A stretch of DNA of 64,000 nt from Streptomyces drozdowiczii (GCF_026167665.1 NZ_CP098740.1:4526001-4590000); one strand, 5' to 3'; shown: positions 1 through 9,186, numbered from the stretch's first letter. Notes: generated by a model not told the origin, from the letters alone. Translations and numbers: made by a program.

Positions 1-709
1 CGAACTGGCCGCCGACCTCTCGCACCGGCTGCGCACGCCGCTCACCGTCCTCCGGCTGAACGCCGCCTCGCTCGGCGAGGGCCCCGCGGCCGAGCAGACC
101 CGGGCGGCCGTCGAACAGCTGGAGCGCGAGGTCGACACGATCATCCGGACCGCCCGCGAGCAGCGCCCCCAGACCCAGCCGGGCGGCCCGGGCGCGGGCT
201 GCGACGCCTCCGAGGTGATCCGCGAGCGGATGGCCTTCTGGTCCGCGCTGGCCGAGGACGAGGGCCGCGAGGTGCGCCTCGCCGGGGTGGACCGCACGGT
301 ACGCATCCCGGTCGCCCGGCCCGAACTGGCGGCCGCACTCGACGCCTTGCTCGGCAACGTCTTCCGGCACACCCCGGAGGGCACCGCCTTCGCGGTCGAC
401 GTGCACCACAGCGGTGACGCGGTGATCGTGCTGGTCTCGGACGCGGGCGGCGGGATCGCCGACCCGAAGGCGGCCCTGGCGCGCGGCGGGGCCCGGGACG
501 CGGTGGGCTCGACCGGGCTCGGGCTCGACATCGTGCGCCGGGTCGCCGAGTCCACCGGGGGTGACGTGCGCATCGGCCGCTCGGTGCTGGGCGGCACGGA
601 GGTCCGGGTCTGGATCGGGCTCGACGGACAGCGCCCGCAGGGCGGCGGACGGGGCCACCGGGTGGGCCGGCAGCGCCGCCGCCGGGGCGCGTCCCGCCCG
701 AACCTTTAG
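1..709 (+). CDS. Sensor histidine kinase, C-terminal part (5' truncated by window edge)
   Basis: The frame is open from base 2. It carries the H-box LSHRLRTPL (His around fragment residue 8), then an N-box (LLGNVFRHTP), a D-box (DAGGG) and a G-box (GLGLDIV), which together make the dimerisation and ATPase domains of a membrane sensor kinase. Such kinases autophosphorylate on the His and pass the phosphate to a response regulator. The sensor and membrane part and any partner regulator lie left of the window. The tail after the kinase domain is short and basic (GRQRRRR). It stops 129 bases before the chitinase gene on the same strand. Control of the chitinase by this kinase is possible, but only position suggests it. 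Confidence 0.9.
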   Translation, partial: ELAADLSHRLRTPLTVLRLNAASLGEGPAAEQTRAAVEQLEREVDTIIRTAREQRPQTQPGGPGAGCDASEVIRERMAFWSALAEDEGREVRLAGVDRTVRIPVARPELAAALDALLGNVFRHTPEGTAFAVDVHHSGDAVIVLVSDAGGGIADPKAALARGGARDAVGSTGLGLDIVRRVAESTGGDVRIGRSVLGGTEVRVWIGLDGQRPQGGGRGHRVGRQRRRRGASRPNL

Positions 710-723
710 CCCGGCCGATGCGC

Positions 724-750
724 TCCTTAAGGCAGTCCTAAGAACCTCAA
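724..750 (+). promoter_or_regulatory. Clustered TCCTTAAG-like direct repeats upstream of the chitinase gene
   Basis: Three related words, TCCTTAAG (724-731), TCCTAAG (736-742) and ACCTCAA (744-750), stand in the same orientation between the kinase stop and the chitinase start. Short direct repeats of this kind are typical targets of OmpR-type response regulators. Binding by the partner of the upstream kinase is inference. No DasR-like TGGTCTAGACCA palindrome was seen here. Confidence 0.3.
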
Positions 751-838
751 CCCCGGTCCGCCTCGCCCCATTTGCCCGTTCCGCGGCCGCTAGCGTGCTC
801 CCGCATCCCCCACTCCCGTACGACGAGGCAGGAACGCG

Positions 839-2320
839 ATGGGCACCAGTACGCACCGGCGCACGATGGGCACCAGGACCAAGGTGATCGGCTCGGTCGT
901 CGCCGCGGCGGTGATCGGCGGGACGGTGTTCGCCCTCACCGGGACGGCGCAGGCATCGGCGGTCGGCGCCGCGTACACCCGTACCAGCGGCTGGACCGGC
1001 GGCTACACCGGGCAGTACGTCGTCACCAACGACACCGGCTCGGCCAAGACCGACTGGACCCTCGAGTTCGACCTCCCGGCGGGCACGAGGCTCAGCTCGC
1101 TGTGGAACGGCGAGCAGACCGTCAGCGGCAACCACGTCACCGTCCGCCCCGCGAGCTGGAACAAGCAGCTGGCCGCCGGACAGTCCGTCACCGTCGGCTT
1201 CGTCGCCGCCTCCGACGGCACCGCGGCCGACCCCACCGGCTGCCTGATCGACGGCGCCAAGTGCTCCGTGGACCCCGGCGCCACCCCCGAACCCAGCGGC
1301 CGCCCGACCGAAACGGCCACCCCCACCCCCTCGGCCACCCCCACCGAGAAGCCCACCGGGACGGCGACCCCGACGCCGACGCCCACCCCCACCCCCACGA
1401 AGACCGACGACGGCGGCGGCACCGCGAGCGGCGCCCGCTTCGCCCCGTACGTGGACACCTCGCTCTACCCCGCGTACGACCTGGTCGACACCGCGAACAA
1501 GACCGGCGTCAAGCAGTTCAACCTCGCCTTCATCACCTCCGGCGGCAGCTGCGCCCCGCTCTGGGGCGGGGTCACCGGCCTCGGCGACGACCAGGTCGCC
1601 TCCCAGATCGGCGCCCTGCGCGCGGCCGGCGGCGACGTCCGGGTCTCCTTCGGTGGGGCCGCGGGGTCCGAACTGGCCCTGCGCTGCACCTCGGCCGCCG
1701 ACCTCGCCGCCGCGTACGGCAAGGTCGTCGACGCGTACAAGCTGACCAAGGTCGACTTCGACATCGAGGGCGGCGCGCTCCCCGACACGGCCGCCAACAC
1801 CCGCCGCTCGCAGGCCATCGCGCAGCTCCAGAAGGCGCACCCCGGCCTGGACGTGTCCTTCACGCTCCCCGTGATGCCCGAGGGCCTGACCCAGCCCGGC
1901 GTCGACCTGATCGCGGACGCGAAGAAGAACGGTGTGGACGTCGGCGCCGTCAACATCATGGCGATGGACTACGGCGCCTCCTACAGCGGCGACATGGGCA
2001 CGTACGCCATCCAGGCCGCCACCGCCACGCAGGCCCAGATCAAGGGCGTGCTCGGGCTCTCCGACGCCGACGCGTGGAAGGCCGTCGCCGTCACCCCGAT
2101 GATCGGCGTCAACGACGTCAGCACCGAGGTCTTCAAGGTCGAGGACGCCACCCAGCTCGTCGCCTTCGCGAAGGAGAAGGGCCTCGCCTGGCTCGCGATG
2201 TGGTCGGGCACCCGGGACAAGGAGTGCGCGGGCGGCGCCAAGCCCACCGCGGACGCCTCGTGCAGCTCGATCACCCAGGAACCGCTCGCCTTCACCAAGG
2301 CGTTCGGCGCCTACAAGTAG
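839..2320 (+). CDS. Secreted chitinase: CBM2 cellulose/chitin-binding domain plus GH18 catalytic domain
   Basis: The 493-residue protein has a signal peptide (cleavage probably after TAQA, about residue 40). A CBM2-like domain follows (about 41-140, with SGWTGGYTG and WNKQLAAGQSVTVGF), then a Pro/Thr linker (about 145-190) and a GH18 barrel (about 200-490). The barrel carries KVDFDIEGG, the GH18 catalytic motif whose Glu is the proton donor; the first Asp of the classic DxxDxDxE is replaced, as in some Streptomyces single-barrel chitinases. It should hydrolyse chitin outside the cell. ATG 839 is preceded by AGGA at suitable spacing; a second in-frame ATG at 866 is possible. Its products would feed the GH20 enzyme at 20.2 kb. 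Confidence 0.93.
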   Translation: MGTSTHRRTMGTRTKVIGSVVAAAVIGGTVFALTGTAQASAVGAAYTRTSGWTGGYTGQYVVTNDTGSAKTDWTLEFDLPAGTRLSSLWNGEQTVSGNHVTVRPASWNKQLAAGQSVTVGFVAASDGTAADPTGCLIDGAKCSVDPGATPEPSGRPTETATPTPSATPTEKPTGTATPTPTPTPTPTKTDDGGGTASGARFAPYVDTSLYPAYDLVDTANKTGVKQFNLAFITSGGSCAPLWGGVTGLGDDQVASQIGALRAAGGDVRVSFGGAAGSELALRCTSAADLAAAYGKVVDAYKLTKVDFDIEGGALPDTAANTRRSQAIAQLQKAHPGLDVSFTLPVMPEGLTQPGVDLIADAKKNGVDVGAVNIMAMDYGASYSGDMGTYAIQAATATQAQIKGVLGLSDADAWKAVAVTPMIGVNDVSTEVFKVEDATQLVAFAKEKGLAWLAMWSGTRDKECAGGAKPTADASCSSITQEPLAFTKAFGAYK

Positions 2321-2374
2321 GACCACCGAGGACCACACCCCCTCCGCGCACCCCGGCCCGGCCCCCCTTTCCCC

Positions 2375-2391
2375 CACCCCCGGCCGGGGTG
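2375..2391. terminator. Bidirectional terminator candidate between chitinase and leuA
   Basis: CACCCC and GGGGTG form a GC-rich hairpin around a 5-base loop between two convergent genes. Several more CCCCGGCCGGGG-like words sit alongside (2395-2450), so alternative stems are likely. Confidence 0.45.
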
Positions 2392-2466
2392 CGCGCCCCA
2401 CTGCCCCCGGCCGGGTCGAGCACCCCCCTTCCTCCCGGCCGGGGGCGCACTCCTGTCCGCGATCCG

Positions 2467-4254
2467 CTACCCGCGCGCCCGGTTCACCGCCGACAGCACC
2501 GCCGCCACGGACGCGGCCACGCCCGAGGCGTCCCGGCCCGCGCCCCAGCGCTCCTCGCCGCCGACCCGGCAGCGGGCGTACGCGGTCGTCGTCCCGGCGC
2601 CGTCCGGGTGCTGCTCCGACAGTTCGAGGACGGCCGCCTCCACCCCGGCCGCCGCCAGCGCGTCCGCGAACGCCGTGACCGGGCCGGTGCCCGTCCCCTC
2701 GTAATCGCCCTCCCGGTCGTCCACGCGCAGCGTGCAGACGAAGCGGTGCTCTCCGGCCGGGCCGGTCTGCGCCGACCAGGAGGCGAGGGCGACCCCGCCG
2801 TCCCGCCCGGGGACCAGATACGCGGCCTCGAAGAGGTTCCACAGGTCCTTCCCGGTGGCCTCGGCGCCGCTGTCGTCGGTCGCCTCCTGGACCGTACGGG
2901 AGAACTCCGCCCGCATCCCGGCCGGCAGGTCCACCCCGTGGCCGGTGCGCAGCAGATGGGCGATGCCGCCCTTGCCCGACTGCGAGTTGACCCGGATGAC
3001 GGCCTCGTACGTACGCCCCACGTCGGCCGGGTCGATCGGCAGGTACGGCACCTCCCACAGCTCCGACGCGCTGTCCGCGCGGCGGGCGAACCCCTTGCTG
3101 ATGGCGTCCTGGTGGGTGCCGGAGAACGCGGTGTAGACCAGGTCCCCGCCGTACGGATGGCGCGGCGGCACCGGCAGCCGGTTGCAGTGCTCGACCGTGC
3201 GGCGGATCTCGTCGATGTCCGAGAAGTCGATCATCGGGTCGACGCCCTGGGCGTGCAGGTTGAGCGCCAGGTTGACCAGGTCCACGTTGCCGGTGCGCTC
3301 CCCGTTGCCGAACAGGCAGCCCTCCACCCGCTGGGCGCCCGCCAGCACCGCCAGCTCCGCGCAGGCCACGCCCGTGCCCCGGTCGTTGTGCGGGTGCACG
3401 GAGAGGATCACCGCGTCCCGCCGGGCCAGGTGGCGGTGCATGTACTCGATCTGGTCCGCGTAGACGTTGGGCGTGGCGATCTCCACGGTGGCCGGCAGGT
3501 TGTGGACGACCGGCCGGTCCGGCGAGGCGTCCCACAGCTCGGTCAGGCTGTCGCAGATCTCCAGGATGTAGTCGGGCTCGGTCAGGTTGAAGACCTCGGG
3601 CGAGAACTGGAACCGGATGTCGGCGCCCGGCCTGGCCCGCGCCAGCCGGTCCATCCGCCGGGCCGCGTCGAGCACCACGCCGTGCACCTCGGCCCGGTCG
3701 CGGCCGAGGACCACCTCGCGCCAGACGGGGGCGGTCGCGATGTAGAGGTGGACGACGACGCGGTCCAGGCCCGCCACGGACGCGAAGGTCCGGTCGATCA
3801 GGTCCGGCTTGGCGGGCGTGAAGACGACCACGGTGACGTCGTCGGGGACCGCCCCGCTCGTGGCCAGGTGGCGTACGAAGTCGAAGTCGGTGCGGCTCGC
3901 GGACGGGTAGCCGACCTCGATCTCCTTGAAGCCCATCGCCACCAGCAGGTCGAACATCCGCCGCTTGCGCGGGGTGTCCATCGGCTCCGCCAGCGCCTGG
4001 TTGCCGTCCCGCAGGTCGACCGGCACCCACAGCGGGGCGCGTTCGATACGGGCCTGCGGCCAGCTCCGCCCGGTCAGCGGGACCGCGACCCGGTCGAACG
4101 CGGAGCGGTAGCGGTGCGAGGGCATGGAGCTGGAGCGTTGCCGGTTCCAGCGGGGGGCCGCCCGGGGGACCGGGCCGCGGGGCGTGCAGATGGTCGGGAA
4201 GCTGTGCATCGGGGACCGGGCGTCGGACGTGGCCGCGGACATGGACTCGGGCAT
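2467..4254 (-). CDS. leuA: 2-isopropylmalate synthase
   Basis: LeuA condenses acetyl-CoA with 2-oxoisovalerate in the first committed step of leucine synthesis. The protein has the HMGL-like barrel with DLRDGNQAL (metal-binding Asp), [20 protein letters not shown] (metal-binding His pair) and GERTGN. A C-terminal regulatory domain, which binds leucine in this family, follows. Several in-frame starts exist: 4275, 4254, 4242 and 4209. ATG 4254 ([10 protein letters not shown], 595 residues) was chosen because it follows a weak GAGAAGAGA sequence and leaves room for the upstream attenuator. Any start within 4209-4275 is possible. It is preceded by a Leu-rich leader peptide and a hairpin, so leucine-dependent attenuation is likely. 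Confidence 0.9.
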   Translation of the reverse strand: MPESMSAATSDARSPMHSFPTICTPRGPVPRAAPRWNRQRSSSMPSHRYRSAFDRVAVPLTGRSWPQARIERAPLWVPVDLRDGNQALAEPMDTPRKRRMFDLLVAMGFKEIEVGYPSASRTDFDFVRHLATSGAVPDDVTVVVFTPAKPDLIDRTFASVAGLDRVVVHLYIATAPVWREVVLGRDRAEVHGVVLDAARRMDRLARARPGADIRFQFSPEVFNLTEPDYILEICDSLTELWDASPDRPVVHNLPATVEIATPNVYADQIEYMHRHLARRDAVILSVHPHNDRGTGVACAELAVLAGAQRVEGCLFGNGERTGNVDLVNLALNLHAQGVDPMIDFSDIDEIRRTVEHCNRLPVPPRHPYGGDLVYTAFSGTHQDAISKGFARRADSASELWEVPYLPIDPADVGRTYEAVIRVNSQSGKGGIAHLLRTGHGVDLPAGMRAEFSRTVQEATDDSGAEATGKDLWNLFEAAYLVPGRDGGVALASWSAQTGPAGEHRFVCTLRVDDREGDYEGTGTGPVTAFADALAAAGVEAAVLELSEQHPDGAGTTTAYARCRVGGEERWGAGRDASGVAASVAAVLSAVNRARG

Positions 4255-4299
4255 GAACGGTGTCTCTTCTCGCATCGCCGGATGCGACCGGCCCAGCAC

Positions 4300-4320
4300 G
4301 GCACCCCGCGGCGGGGTGCC
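4300..4320 (-). terminator. Attenuator hairpin upstream of leuA
   Basis: This is a perfect inverted repeat, GGCACCCC to GGGGTGCC, with a 5-base loop, between the leader-peptide stop and the leuA start. No U-tract follows, which is usual for streptomycete terminators. On the minus strand its segment CCCCGCCGCGG (4306-4316) is exactly complementary to CCGCGGCGGGG (4333-4343) inside the leader-peptide gene. The two structures are therefore mutually exclusive, as attenuation requires. Confidence 0.65.
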
Positions 4321-4327
4321 GATCGCT

Positions 4328-4375
4328 TCAGGCCCCGCCGCGGCAGCCGAGAAGGAGGAGACCGCGGTACGTCAT
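4328..4375 (-). CDS. leuL: leuA leader peptide with four consecutive Leu codons
   Basis: A 15-codon reading frame encodes [15 protein letters not shown]. Codons 6-9 (4349-4360) are CTC CTC CTT CTC. It lies just upstream of the hairpin at 4300-4320 and of leuA. If leucyl-tRNA is scarce, a ribosome stalled on these codons would leave the 4333-4343 arm free to pair with 4306-4316 and open the terminator; a ribosome reaching the stop codon would cover that arm. There is no Shine-Dalgarno sequence, and a promoter-like -10 only seven bases upstream suggests a leaderless message. Leader-peptide control of leuA is known in actinobacteria; this instance is inferred from sequence. Confidence 0.75.
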   Translation of the reverse strand: MTYRGLLLLGCRGGA

Positions 4376-4412
4376 GGGCGGTACAGTAACCAGAAGCCAA
4401 CCCCTCAGACAA
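4376..4412 (-). promoter_or_regulatory. Candidate promoter of the leuA leader transcript
   Basis: On the minus strand, TTGTCT (4407-4412) and TACTGT (4383-4388) are separated by 18 bases. The expected start point falls at or next to the leader-peptide ATG (4375). The site overlaps the 5' end of the divergent GntR gene, so the GntR protein could bind here too; that is untested. Confidence 0.5.
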
Positions 4413-4429
4413 CCTGACAGGTGAACGAC

Positions 4430-5125
4430 GTGTCCCCGCTCGGCCCCCTCCGCCCCAGCCCCCTCGTAGAACAGGCGACCAGCCATCTGCGCACGCAGAT
4501 CACCGAGGGGCACTGGCCGGTCGGCACGAAGCTCCCCGGCGAGACGACCCTCGCCCGCGAGCTGGGCGTGGGCCGCTCCACGGTCCGCGAGGCGGTCCGT
4601 ACGCTCGCCACGCTCGGACTCCTCCAGTCCCGCCAGGGCGCCGGCGTCTTCGTCGTCGCGGACCACGTCACGGAGGAGTGGCCGGTACGGCTGCGCCGGG
4701 CGTCGGTCACCGACGTCTACGAGGTCCGCATGCTCATCGAGGTCCAGGCCGCCCGCCTCGCCGCCCGCCGCCGCACCGACGAGGACCTGACCGCCCTCGA
4801 CGCGGCGCTCACGGCCCGGCTGAGGGCGGGCGAGGGCGTGGACGACGCGGACTTCGTGGACGCGGACATCGCGGTGCACCGGGCGGTCGTGGCCGCCGCG
4901 CACAACCCGGTCCTCACCGACCTCTTCGCCGAGTTCGTCCCGGCCCTCCGCCAGGCCCTCATCGACCTCGTGGACCTGCTCGGCCTCCGCCGCCAGGACC
5001 CCCACCACGGCCACCCGGGCCACCACGCCCTGGTCACCGCCGTCGTCGCGGGCGATCCGGAGGCGGCGGCGCGCGCGGCGCAGGAGGAGCTGGAGTCCAC
5101 GCTGTCCCGGCTGCGCGGGGCCTGA
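4430..5125 (+). CDS. GntR-family transcriptional regulator, FadR subfamily
   Basis: A 231-residue protein with an N-terminal winged helix-turn-helix (about residues 8-75: LRTQITEGHWPVGTKLP, RELGVGRSTVREAVRTLA) and a C-terminal all-helical FCD ligand-binding domain with conserved His and Asp metal ligands (DADIAVHRAVVAAAHN). GTG 4430 has AGGTGA at good spacing; GTG 4421, three codons earlier, is the alternative. It is divergent from leuA, with overlapping promoter space. Its ligand cannot be named from sequence. FadR-type proteins commonly repress genes for organic or amino acid metabolism. Confidence 0.85.
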   Translation: MSPLGPLRPSPLVEQATSHLRTQITEGHWPVGTKLPGETTLARELGVGRSTVREAVRTLATLGLLQSRQGAGVFVVADHVTEEWPVRLRRASVTDVYEVRMLIEVQAARLAARRRTDEDLTALDAALTARLRAGEGVDDADFVDADIAVHRAVVAAAHNPVLTDLFAEFVPALRQALIDLVDLLGLRRQDPHHGHPGHHALVTAVVAGDPEAAARAAQEELESTLSRLRGA

Positions 5126-5258
5126 CGCCGGAGCGCTCCCCTCCCGCCACCATCCGGACCCCGGCTTCGGGCAAAGAACGCGCGGGTCCGGATCCGCGCC
5201 CCCTCCGCGCCATGGCCCGTTCACTTCCCGGCGGGGCCCCCGGGGCTCCGGCGGACTG

Positions 5259-5278
5259 TTTCCGGCCCGTGCCGGAAA
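5259..5278 (+). terminator. Terminator candidate downstream of the GntR gene
   Basis: TTTCCGGC and GCCGGAAA pair around a CCGT loop. The 525-base gap from 5126 to 5650 holds this hairpin, then the cebE promoter and operator. No convincing gene was seen in it. Confidence 0.4.
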
Positions 5279-5463
5279 ACCGGCGTCGCAGCCTGTTTTC
5301 CGCCGGGGGTCAATCAAGATCCATTGTCAACCCGCCCCCCACCTGCGGGAATTCGGAATCGCGAGCCACGCCGCAACGCCGCGCACCGCTTTGGCAAGCC
5401 TTCGGCCGGACACGGTCTCGTGACTTGCAGGACACGCTCGCGCAACGGAAGCGTCTTCAACTC

Positions 5464-5522
5464 TTGACACCCACCCCCCGAAGGCAGCAATCTTCCGACA
5501 TCGACGCATGGGAGCGCTCCCA
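5464..5522 (+). promoter_or_regulatory. cebE promoter with CebR box
   Basis: TTGACA (5464-5469) and CAATCT (5488-5493) are 18 bases apart. A perfect palindrome, TGGGAGCGCTCCCA (5509-5522), lies just downstream of the predicted start point. This is the known 14-bp operator of the cellobiose repressor CebR, placed to block transcription of the transporter operon until cello-oligosaccharides release the repressor. Confidence 0.85.
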
Positions 5523-5650
5523 CATCACACGAGGATTTCTCGGGTGAACGGCACTGCCCGTGTACTCCCCCAAACCCATCCGGCACCCGCACTCACCAGC
5601 GCGTATGCCACGCAGTGAGCCAGTCCCACCCTGGAACAAGGAGTAGTGGA

Positions 5651-6976
5651 ATGCGTATCACCCGCACCGTCGCCGGCCGCGGCCGCAGAGTCGCGGTCCT
5701 GGCCACCACGGGCCTGACCGCTTCGGCGCTGCTGCTGACCGGCTGCAGCAGCGACGACTCCGATTCGAACGAGTCCTCCGGCGCCAACGGGAAGATCACG
5801 CTGACCGTCGCCGACTTCGGCCAGTTCGGCTACAAGGAAGCCGGTCTCTTCGCCAAGTACCACGAGCTGCACCCGAACATCACGGTGAAGGAAGACACCA
5901 CCGCCGATGAGAAGGTCTACTACCCGAAGCTGCTCCAGCAGCTGAACTCGGGCAGCGGCCTCGCCGACGTCCAGGGTCTTGAGGTCGGCCGCATCAAGGA
6001 GCTCGTCGACACCAAGGCGGACCAGTTCGCCGACCTGAGCAAGGTCATCGACGTCAACGAGTTCGTGTCGTGGAAGGAGAAGCAGGCCACCACGGCCGAC
6101 GGCAAGGTGATCGGCGCGGGCACCGACATCGGCCCGATGTCGCTCTGCTACAACACCGAGCTGTTCAAGAAGGCCGGTCTGCCGACCGACCGCAAGGAGG
6201 TCGCCGCCAAGATCTCCGGCGGCTGGGAGGACTACCTCAAGCTCGGTGAGGAGTACAAGAAGAAGGCCCCCGCGGGCACGTACTTCATGGACTCCGCCAG
6301 CGCCATGTACAACGCCGTCGTCAGCTCCAACGCGAAGCAGTACTACGACGAGAGCGGCAAGGCGATCTACAAGGACAGCCCCAGCGTCCAGCAGGGCTGG
6401 AACCTGGCGGCCGAGGCCGCGGACAAGAAGCTGACCCAGGGCCTCGCCCAGTTCAGCGACCCGTGGAAGGCCGCGCTCCGCAAGAGCACCATGGCCACCG
6501 TGGTCTGCCCCGCCTGGATGGCCGGCCAGATCTCCGTGAACGCCGGTGACGCCAACAAGGGCAAGTGGGACATCACCACCGCCCCCGGTTCCACCGCGGC
6601 CAACTGGGGCGGCTCCTTCCTCGGCGTCCCGAAGTCCGGCAAGAACGTCGACGAGGCCGCCAAGCTCGTCAAGTGGCTGACCGCCCCCGAGCAGCAGGCC
6701 GCCGTCTTCAAGGCGATCGGTTCCTTCCCGTCCAACAAGGGCGCGTACGAGCTGGCCGACGTGAAGTCCGCGACCCTGCCGTACTTCAACGACGCCCCGA
6801 TCGGCCAGATCTACGCCGACGAGGCCAAGTCGATCCCCGAGACGATCCTCGGCCCGAAGGACGCGGCCATCAAGGACACCATCTCCACCCAGATCAACAA
6901 CATGGAGCAGCGCGGCACCAAGCCGGCCGACGCGTGGGAGGCGGCGACCAAGTCGATCGACAAGGTGATCGGCTGA
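5651..6976 (+). CDS. cebE: Cellobiose/cello-oligosaccharide ABC transporter, substrate-binding lipoprotein
   Basis: A 441-residue lipoprotein: signal sequence, lipobox LTGC (about residues 28-31), a polar SSDDSD spacer, then a CUT1-family solute-binding fold. It captures cellobiose or cellotriose outside the membrane and delivers it to CebF and CebG; the ATPase (MsiK in Streptomyces) is encoded elsewhere. ATG 5651 follows AAGGAG and begins a normal signal peptide; the frame is open to 5615 but lacks a ribosome site there. It is the first gene of cebEFG-bglC and is preceded by a perfect CebR box. A large intercistronic stem-loop follows it. Confidence 0.93.
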   Translation: MRITRTVAGRGRRVAVLATTGLTASALLLTGCSSDDSDSNESSGANGKITLTVADFGQFGYKEAGLFAKYHELHPNITVKEDTTADEKVYYPKLLQQLNSGSGLADVQGLEVGRIKELVDTKADQFADLSKVIDVNEFVSWKEKQATTADGKVIGAGTDIGPMSLCYNTELFKKAGLPTDRKEVAAKISGGWEDYLKLGEEYKKKAPAGTYFMDSASAMYNAVVSSNAKQYYDESGKAIYKDSPSVQQGWNLAAEAADKKLTQGLAQFSDPWKAALRKSTMATVVCPAWMAGQISVNAGDANKGKWDITTAPGSTAANWGGSFLGVPKSGKNVDEAAKLVKWLTAPEQQAAVFKAIGSFPSNKGAYELADVKSATLPYFNDAPIGQIYADEAKSIPETILGPKDAAIKDTISTQINNMEQRGTKPADAWEAATKSIDKVIG

Positions 6977-7025
6977 CGTTCGCCAGGGCGTGTCCGGCCT
7001 CCTGATCCGCCGGACCCGCCCGGGC

Positions 7026-7053
7026 GCGGGCGGCCCCTCCCCGGGCCGCCCGC
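7026..7053 (+). other. Intercistronic stem-loop between cebE and cebF
   Basis: GCGGGCGGCCC and GGGCCGCCCGC form a perfect 11-bp stem with a 6-base loop, in a 166-base gap within the operon. Such structures commonly stabilise the upstream message or attenuate read-through, giving more binding protein than permease. That role is inferred here. Confidence 0.6.
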
Positions 7054-7142
7054 ACCCGCGTGTTCCTGAGGGGTGCGGCGCAACGGCCCAGCCATCCCCG
7101 TACCCGGGTAACTCAAGCAAATCCAGGGAAGGACTCCCGCTC

Positions 7143-8141
7143 GTGGCCACCTCGACTCCCACCCGGGACGCATACGCGCCGCCACCCCGCGGCTCCCAGC
7201 ACAAACCGGTGGACGCCCGCCGGCAGACCTGGCGCAGCCGGATCTGGCGGTTCGACGACAAGGCGTCCCCGTACGCCTACATAGCCCCGTTCTTCCTCGT
7301 CTTCGGCGCCTTCGGGCTCTACCCGCTGCTCTACACCGGCTGGATCGCCCTGCACCGGGTCGAGATGACCGGCATGGACCAGATGGAGTGGGTCGGCTGG
7401 GAGAACTTCGACAAGATCCTGCACGACGCCGAGTTCTGGACGGCCGTCAGCAACACCTTCCTGATCGGCGTCATCTCGGTCGTCCCGCAGCTGCTCGTCG
7501 CGCTCGGCCTGGCCCACCTGCTCAACTACAAGCTGCGGGCCAGCACCTTCTGGCGCACGGTCATCCTCACTCCGTACGCGACCTCCGTGGCCTCCGCCGC
7601 CCTCGTCTTCGCCCTGGTCTTCCGGGCCGACGGCGGTCTGCTCAACTGGGTGCTGCACTTCGTCGGCCTCGGCGACACGAACTGGGCCAACGGCCACTGG
7701 ACGTCCAAGATCGCCATCGCGGTCATCGTGATCTGGCGCTGGACCGGCTACAACGCCCTGATCTACCTGGCCGCCATGCAGGCCGTGCCGTCCGACCTGT
7801 ACGAGGCCGCCTCGCTCGACGGCGCCTCGCGCTGGCAGCAGTTCCGCAAGGTGACCATCCCGTCGCTGCGGCCCACGATCCTCTTCACGATCGTTATCTC
7901 GACCATCGGATCGATGCAGCTGTTCGGTGAGCCCCTGCTGCTCGAAGGCGGCACCCTCGGCCAGACCGGCGGCAACGAGAATCAGTACGAGACCCTCAGC
8001 GTCTACCTCTACAACTACGGCTGGAACCTGGGGCACCTCGGTCCGGCCGCCGCAGTGGCCTGGGCGATGCTCGCCCTCCTGCTGATCATCGCCGCGGTCA
8101 ACTGGCTCATCGGCCGCTTCGTACGCAAATCCGCGGTCTGA
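7143..8141 (+). CDS. cebF: Cellobiose ABC transporter permease
   Basis: A 332-residue inner-membrane permease of the MalF type with six predicted transmembrane segments, beginning PYAYIAPFFLVFGAFGLYPL. It contains the EAA loop (EAASLDGASRWQQFRKVTIP) that contacts the ATPase. GTG 7143 follows GGAAGG; the open frame to 6990 is low-complexity and has no ribosome site. It pairs with CebG to form the transport channel. Confidence 0.93.
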   Translation: MATSTPTRDAYAPPPRGSQHKPVDARRQTWRSRIWRFDDKASPYAYIAPFFLVFGAFGLYPLLYTGWIALHRVEMTGMDQMEWVGWENFDKILHDAEFWTAVSNTFLIGVISVVPQLLVALGLAHLLNYKLRASTFWRTVILTPYATSVASAALVFALVFRADGGLLNWVLHFVGLGDTNWANGHWTSKIAIAVIVIWRWTGYNALIYLAAMQAVPSDLYEAASLDGASRWQQFRKVTIPSLRPTILFTIVISTIGSMQLFGEPLLLEGGTLGQTGGNENQYETLSVYLYNYGWNLGHLGPAAAVAWAMLALLLIIAAVNWLIGRFVRKSAV

Positions 8142-8157
8142 CCGGGAGCGATATCCA

Positions 8158-9078
8158 ATGACCCTCACCAGCCCCACCAAAGTCTCGGAGCCCGGCCTCC
8201 CGGCGCGTTCCGTCCACCGCGCACCGAAGCGGCCCAGCCGCTTCCGGCCCGGTGCCGGGCAGCAGCTGAAGGGCGGCCCGTTCGCTTACGCCGCCCTGGC
8301 CGTCATCGGCATCGGCTCGCTGCTGCCGCTGTACTGGACCCTCGTGGCCGCGTCCCACACCCAGGACGAGGTGCTGGCCACCACCCCGCCGTTCCTGCCG
8401 GGCGGACGCCTCATCCACAACCTCGACGCCGCGTGGAACCAGGCCCACCTGGGCAAGGCGATCGTCAACAGCGTCATCGTGTCCGGCTGCATCACCGTGG
8501 CGACGCTCTTCTTCTGCACCCTGGCCGGCTACGCCTTCGCCAAGATGCGCTTCCGCGGCCGGAACATCCTGATGACCGGCGTCATCCTGACCCTGACGAT
8601 CCCGCCGCAGCTCAGCGTCGTCCCGCTGTTCATGATGATGTCCGACATCGGCTGGGGCGGGGACCTGGAAGCGGTGATCTTCCCGACCCTGGTCAGCGCC
8701 TTCGGTGTGTTCTTCATGCGCCAGTACCTCATGGAGGCGCTGCCGTACGAGCTGATCGAGGCCGCCAAGATCGACGGCGCGAACAACTTCCGCATCGTGC
8801 TGAGCGTGGTGCTGCCGGTGGCCCGCCCCGCGATGATGGTGCTCGGCATGCTCACCTTCGTCCAGGCGTGGAACGACTTCTTCTGGCCCTACCTCGCCCT
8901 GAGCCAGGAGAACCCCACCCTTCAGGTGGCCCTCGGCCAGCTCAGTGCCTCGTACACCCCCGACACGAGCATCGTGATGGCCGGCGCGCTGATCAGCACC
9001 CTGCCGCTGCTCGTGGTGTTCGTGATCTTCGGCAAGCAGATCGTCGGCGGCATCATGTCCGGTGCCGTCAAGGGCTGA
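8158..9078 (+). CDS. cebG: Cellobiose ABC transporter permease
   Basis: A 306-residue permease of the MalG type with about six transmembrane helices and the EAA motif EAAKIDGANNFRIVLSVVLP. It starts 17 bases after cebF, with GGGAG upstream, so the two are co-transcribed and probably translationally linked. A basic, non-membrane N-terminus of about 40 residues precedes the first helix, as in other streptomycete MalG-like proteins. Confidence 0.93.
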   Translation: MTLTSPTKVSEPGLPARSVHRAPKRPSRFRPGAGQQLKGGPFAYAALAVIGIGSLLPLYWTLVAASHTQDEVLATTPPFLPGGRLIHNLDAAWNQAHLGKAIVNSVIVSGCITVATLFFCTLAGYAFAKMRFRGRNILMTGVILTLTIPPQLSVVPLFMMMSDIGWGGDLEAVIFPTLVSAFGVFFMRQYLMEALPYELIEAAKIDGANNFRIVLSVVLPVARPAMMVLGMLTFVQAWNDFFWPYLALSQENPTLQVALGQLSASYTPDTSIVMAGALISTLPLLVVFVIFGKQIVGGIMSGAVKG

Positions 9079-9186
9079 CCACCCGCTCGCCGCTTCTCCG
9101 TCACGGAGCCGTACGGTCCCGACCGCCCCGTGGACCGTACGGGCTCCGTAGCCCCACCCGTCAACGCCCCTGTCCTTCACACCCCC

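Noticed and set aside
772..4389. Very long plus-strand open frame (1205 codons) across the chitinase and leuA
   Set aside because: It is a high-GC shadow of two genes with strong domain evidence; its translation is Arg/Pro-rich low complexity.
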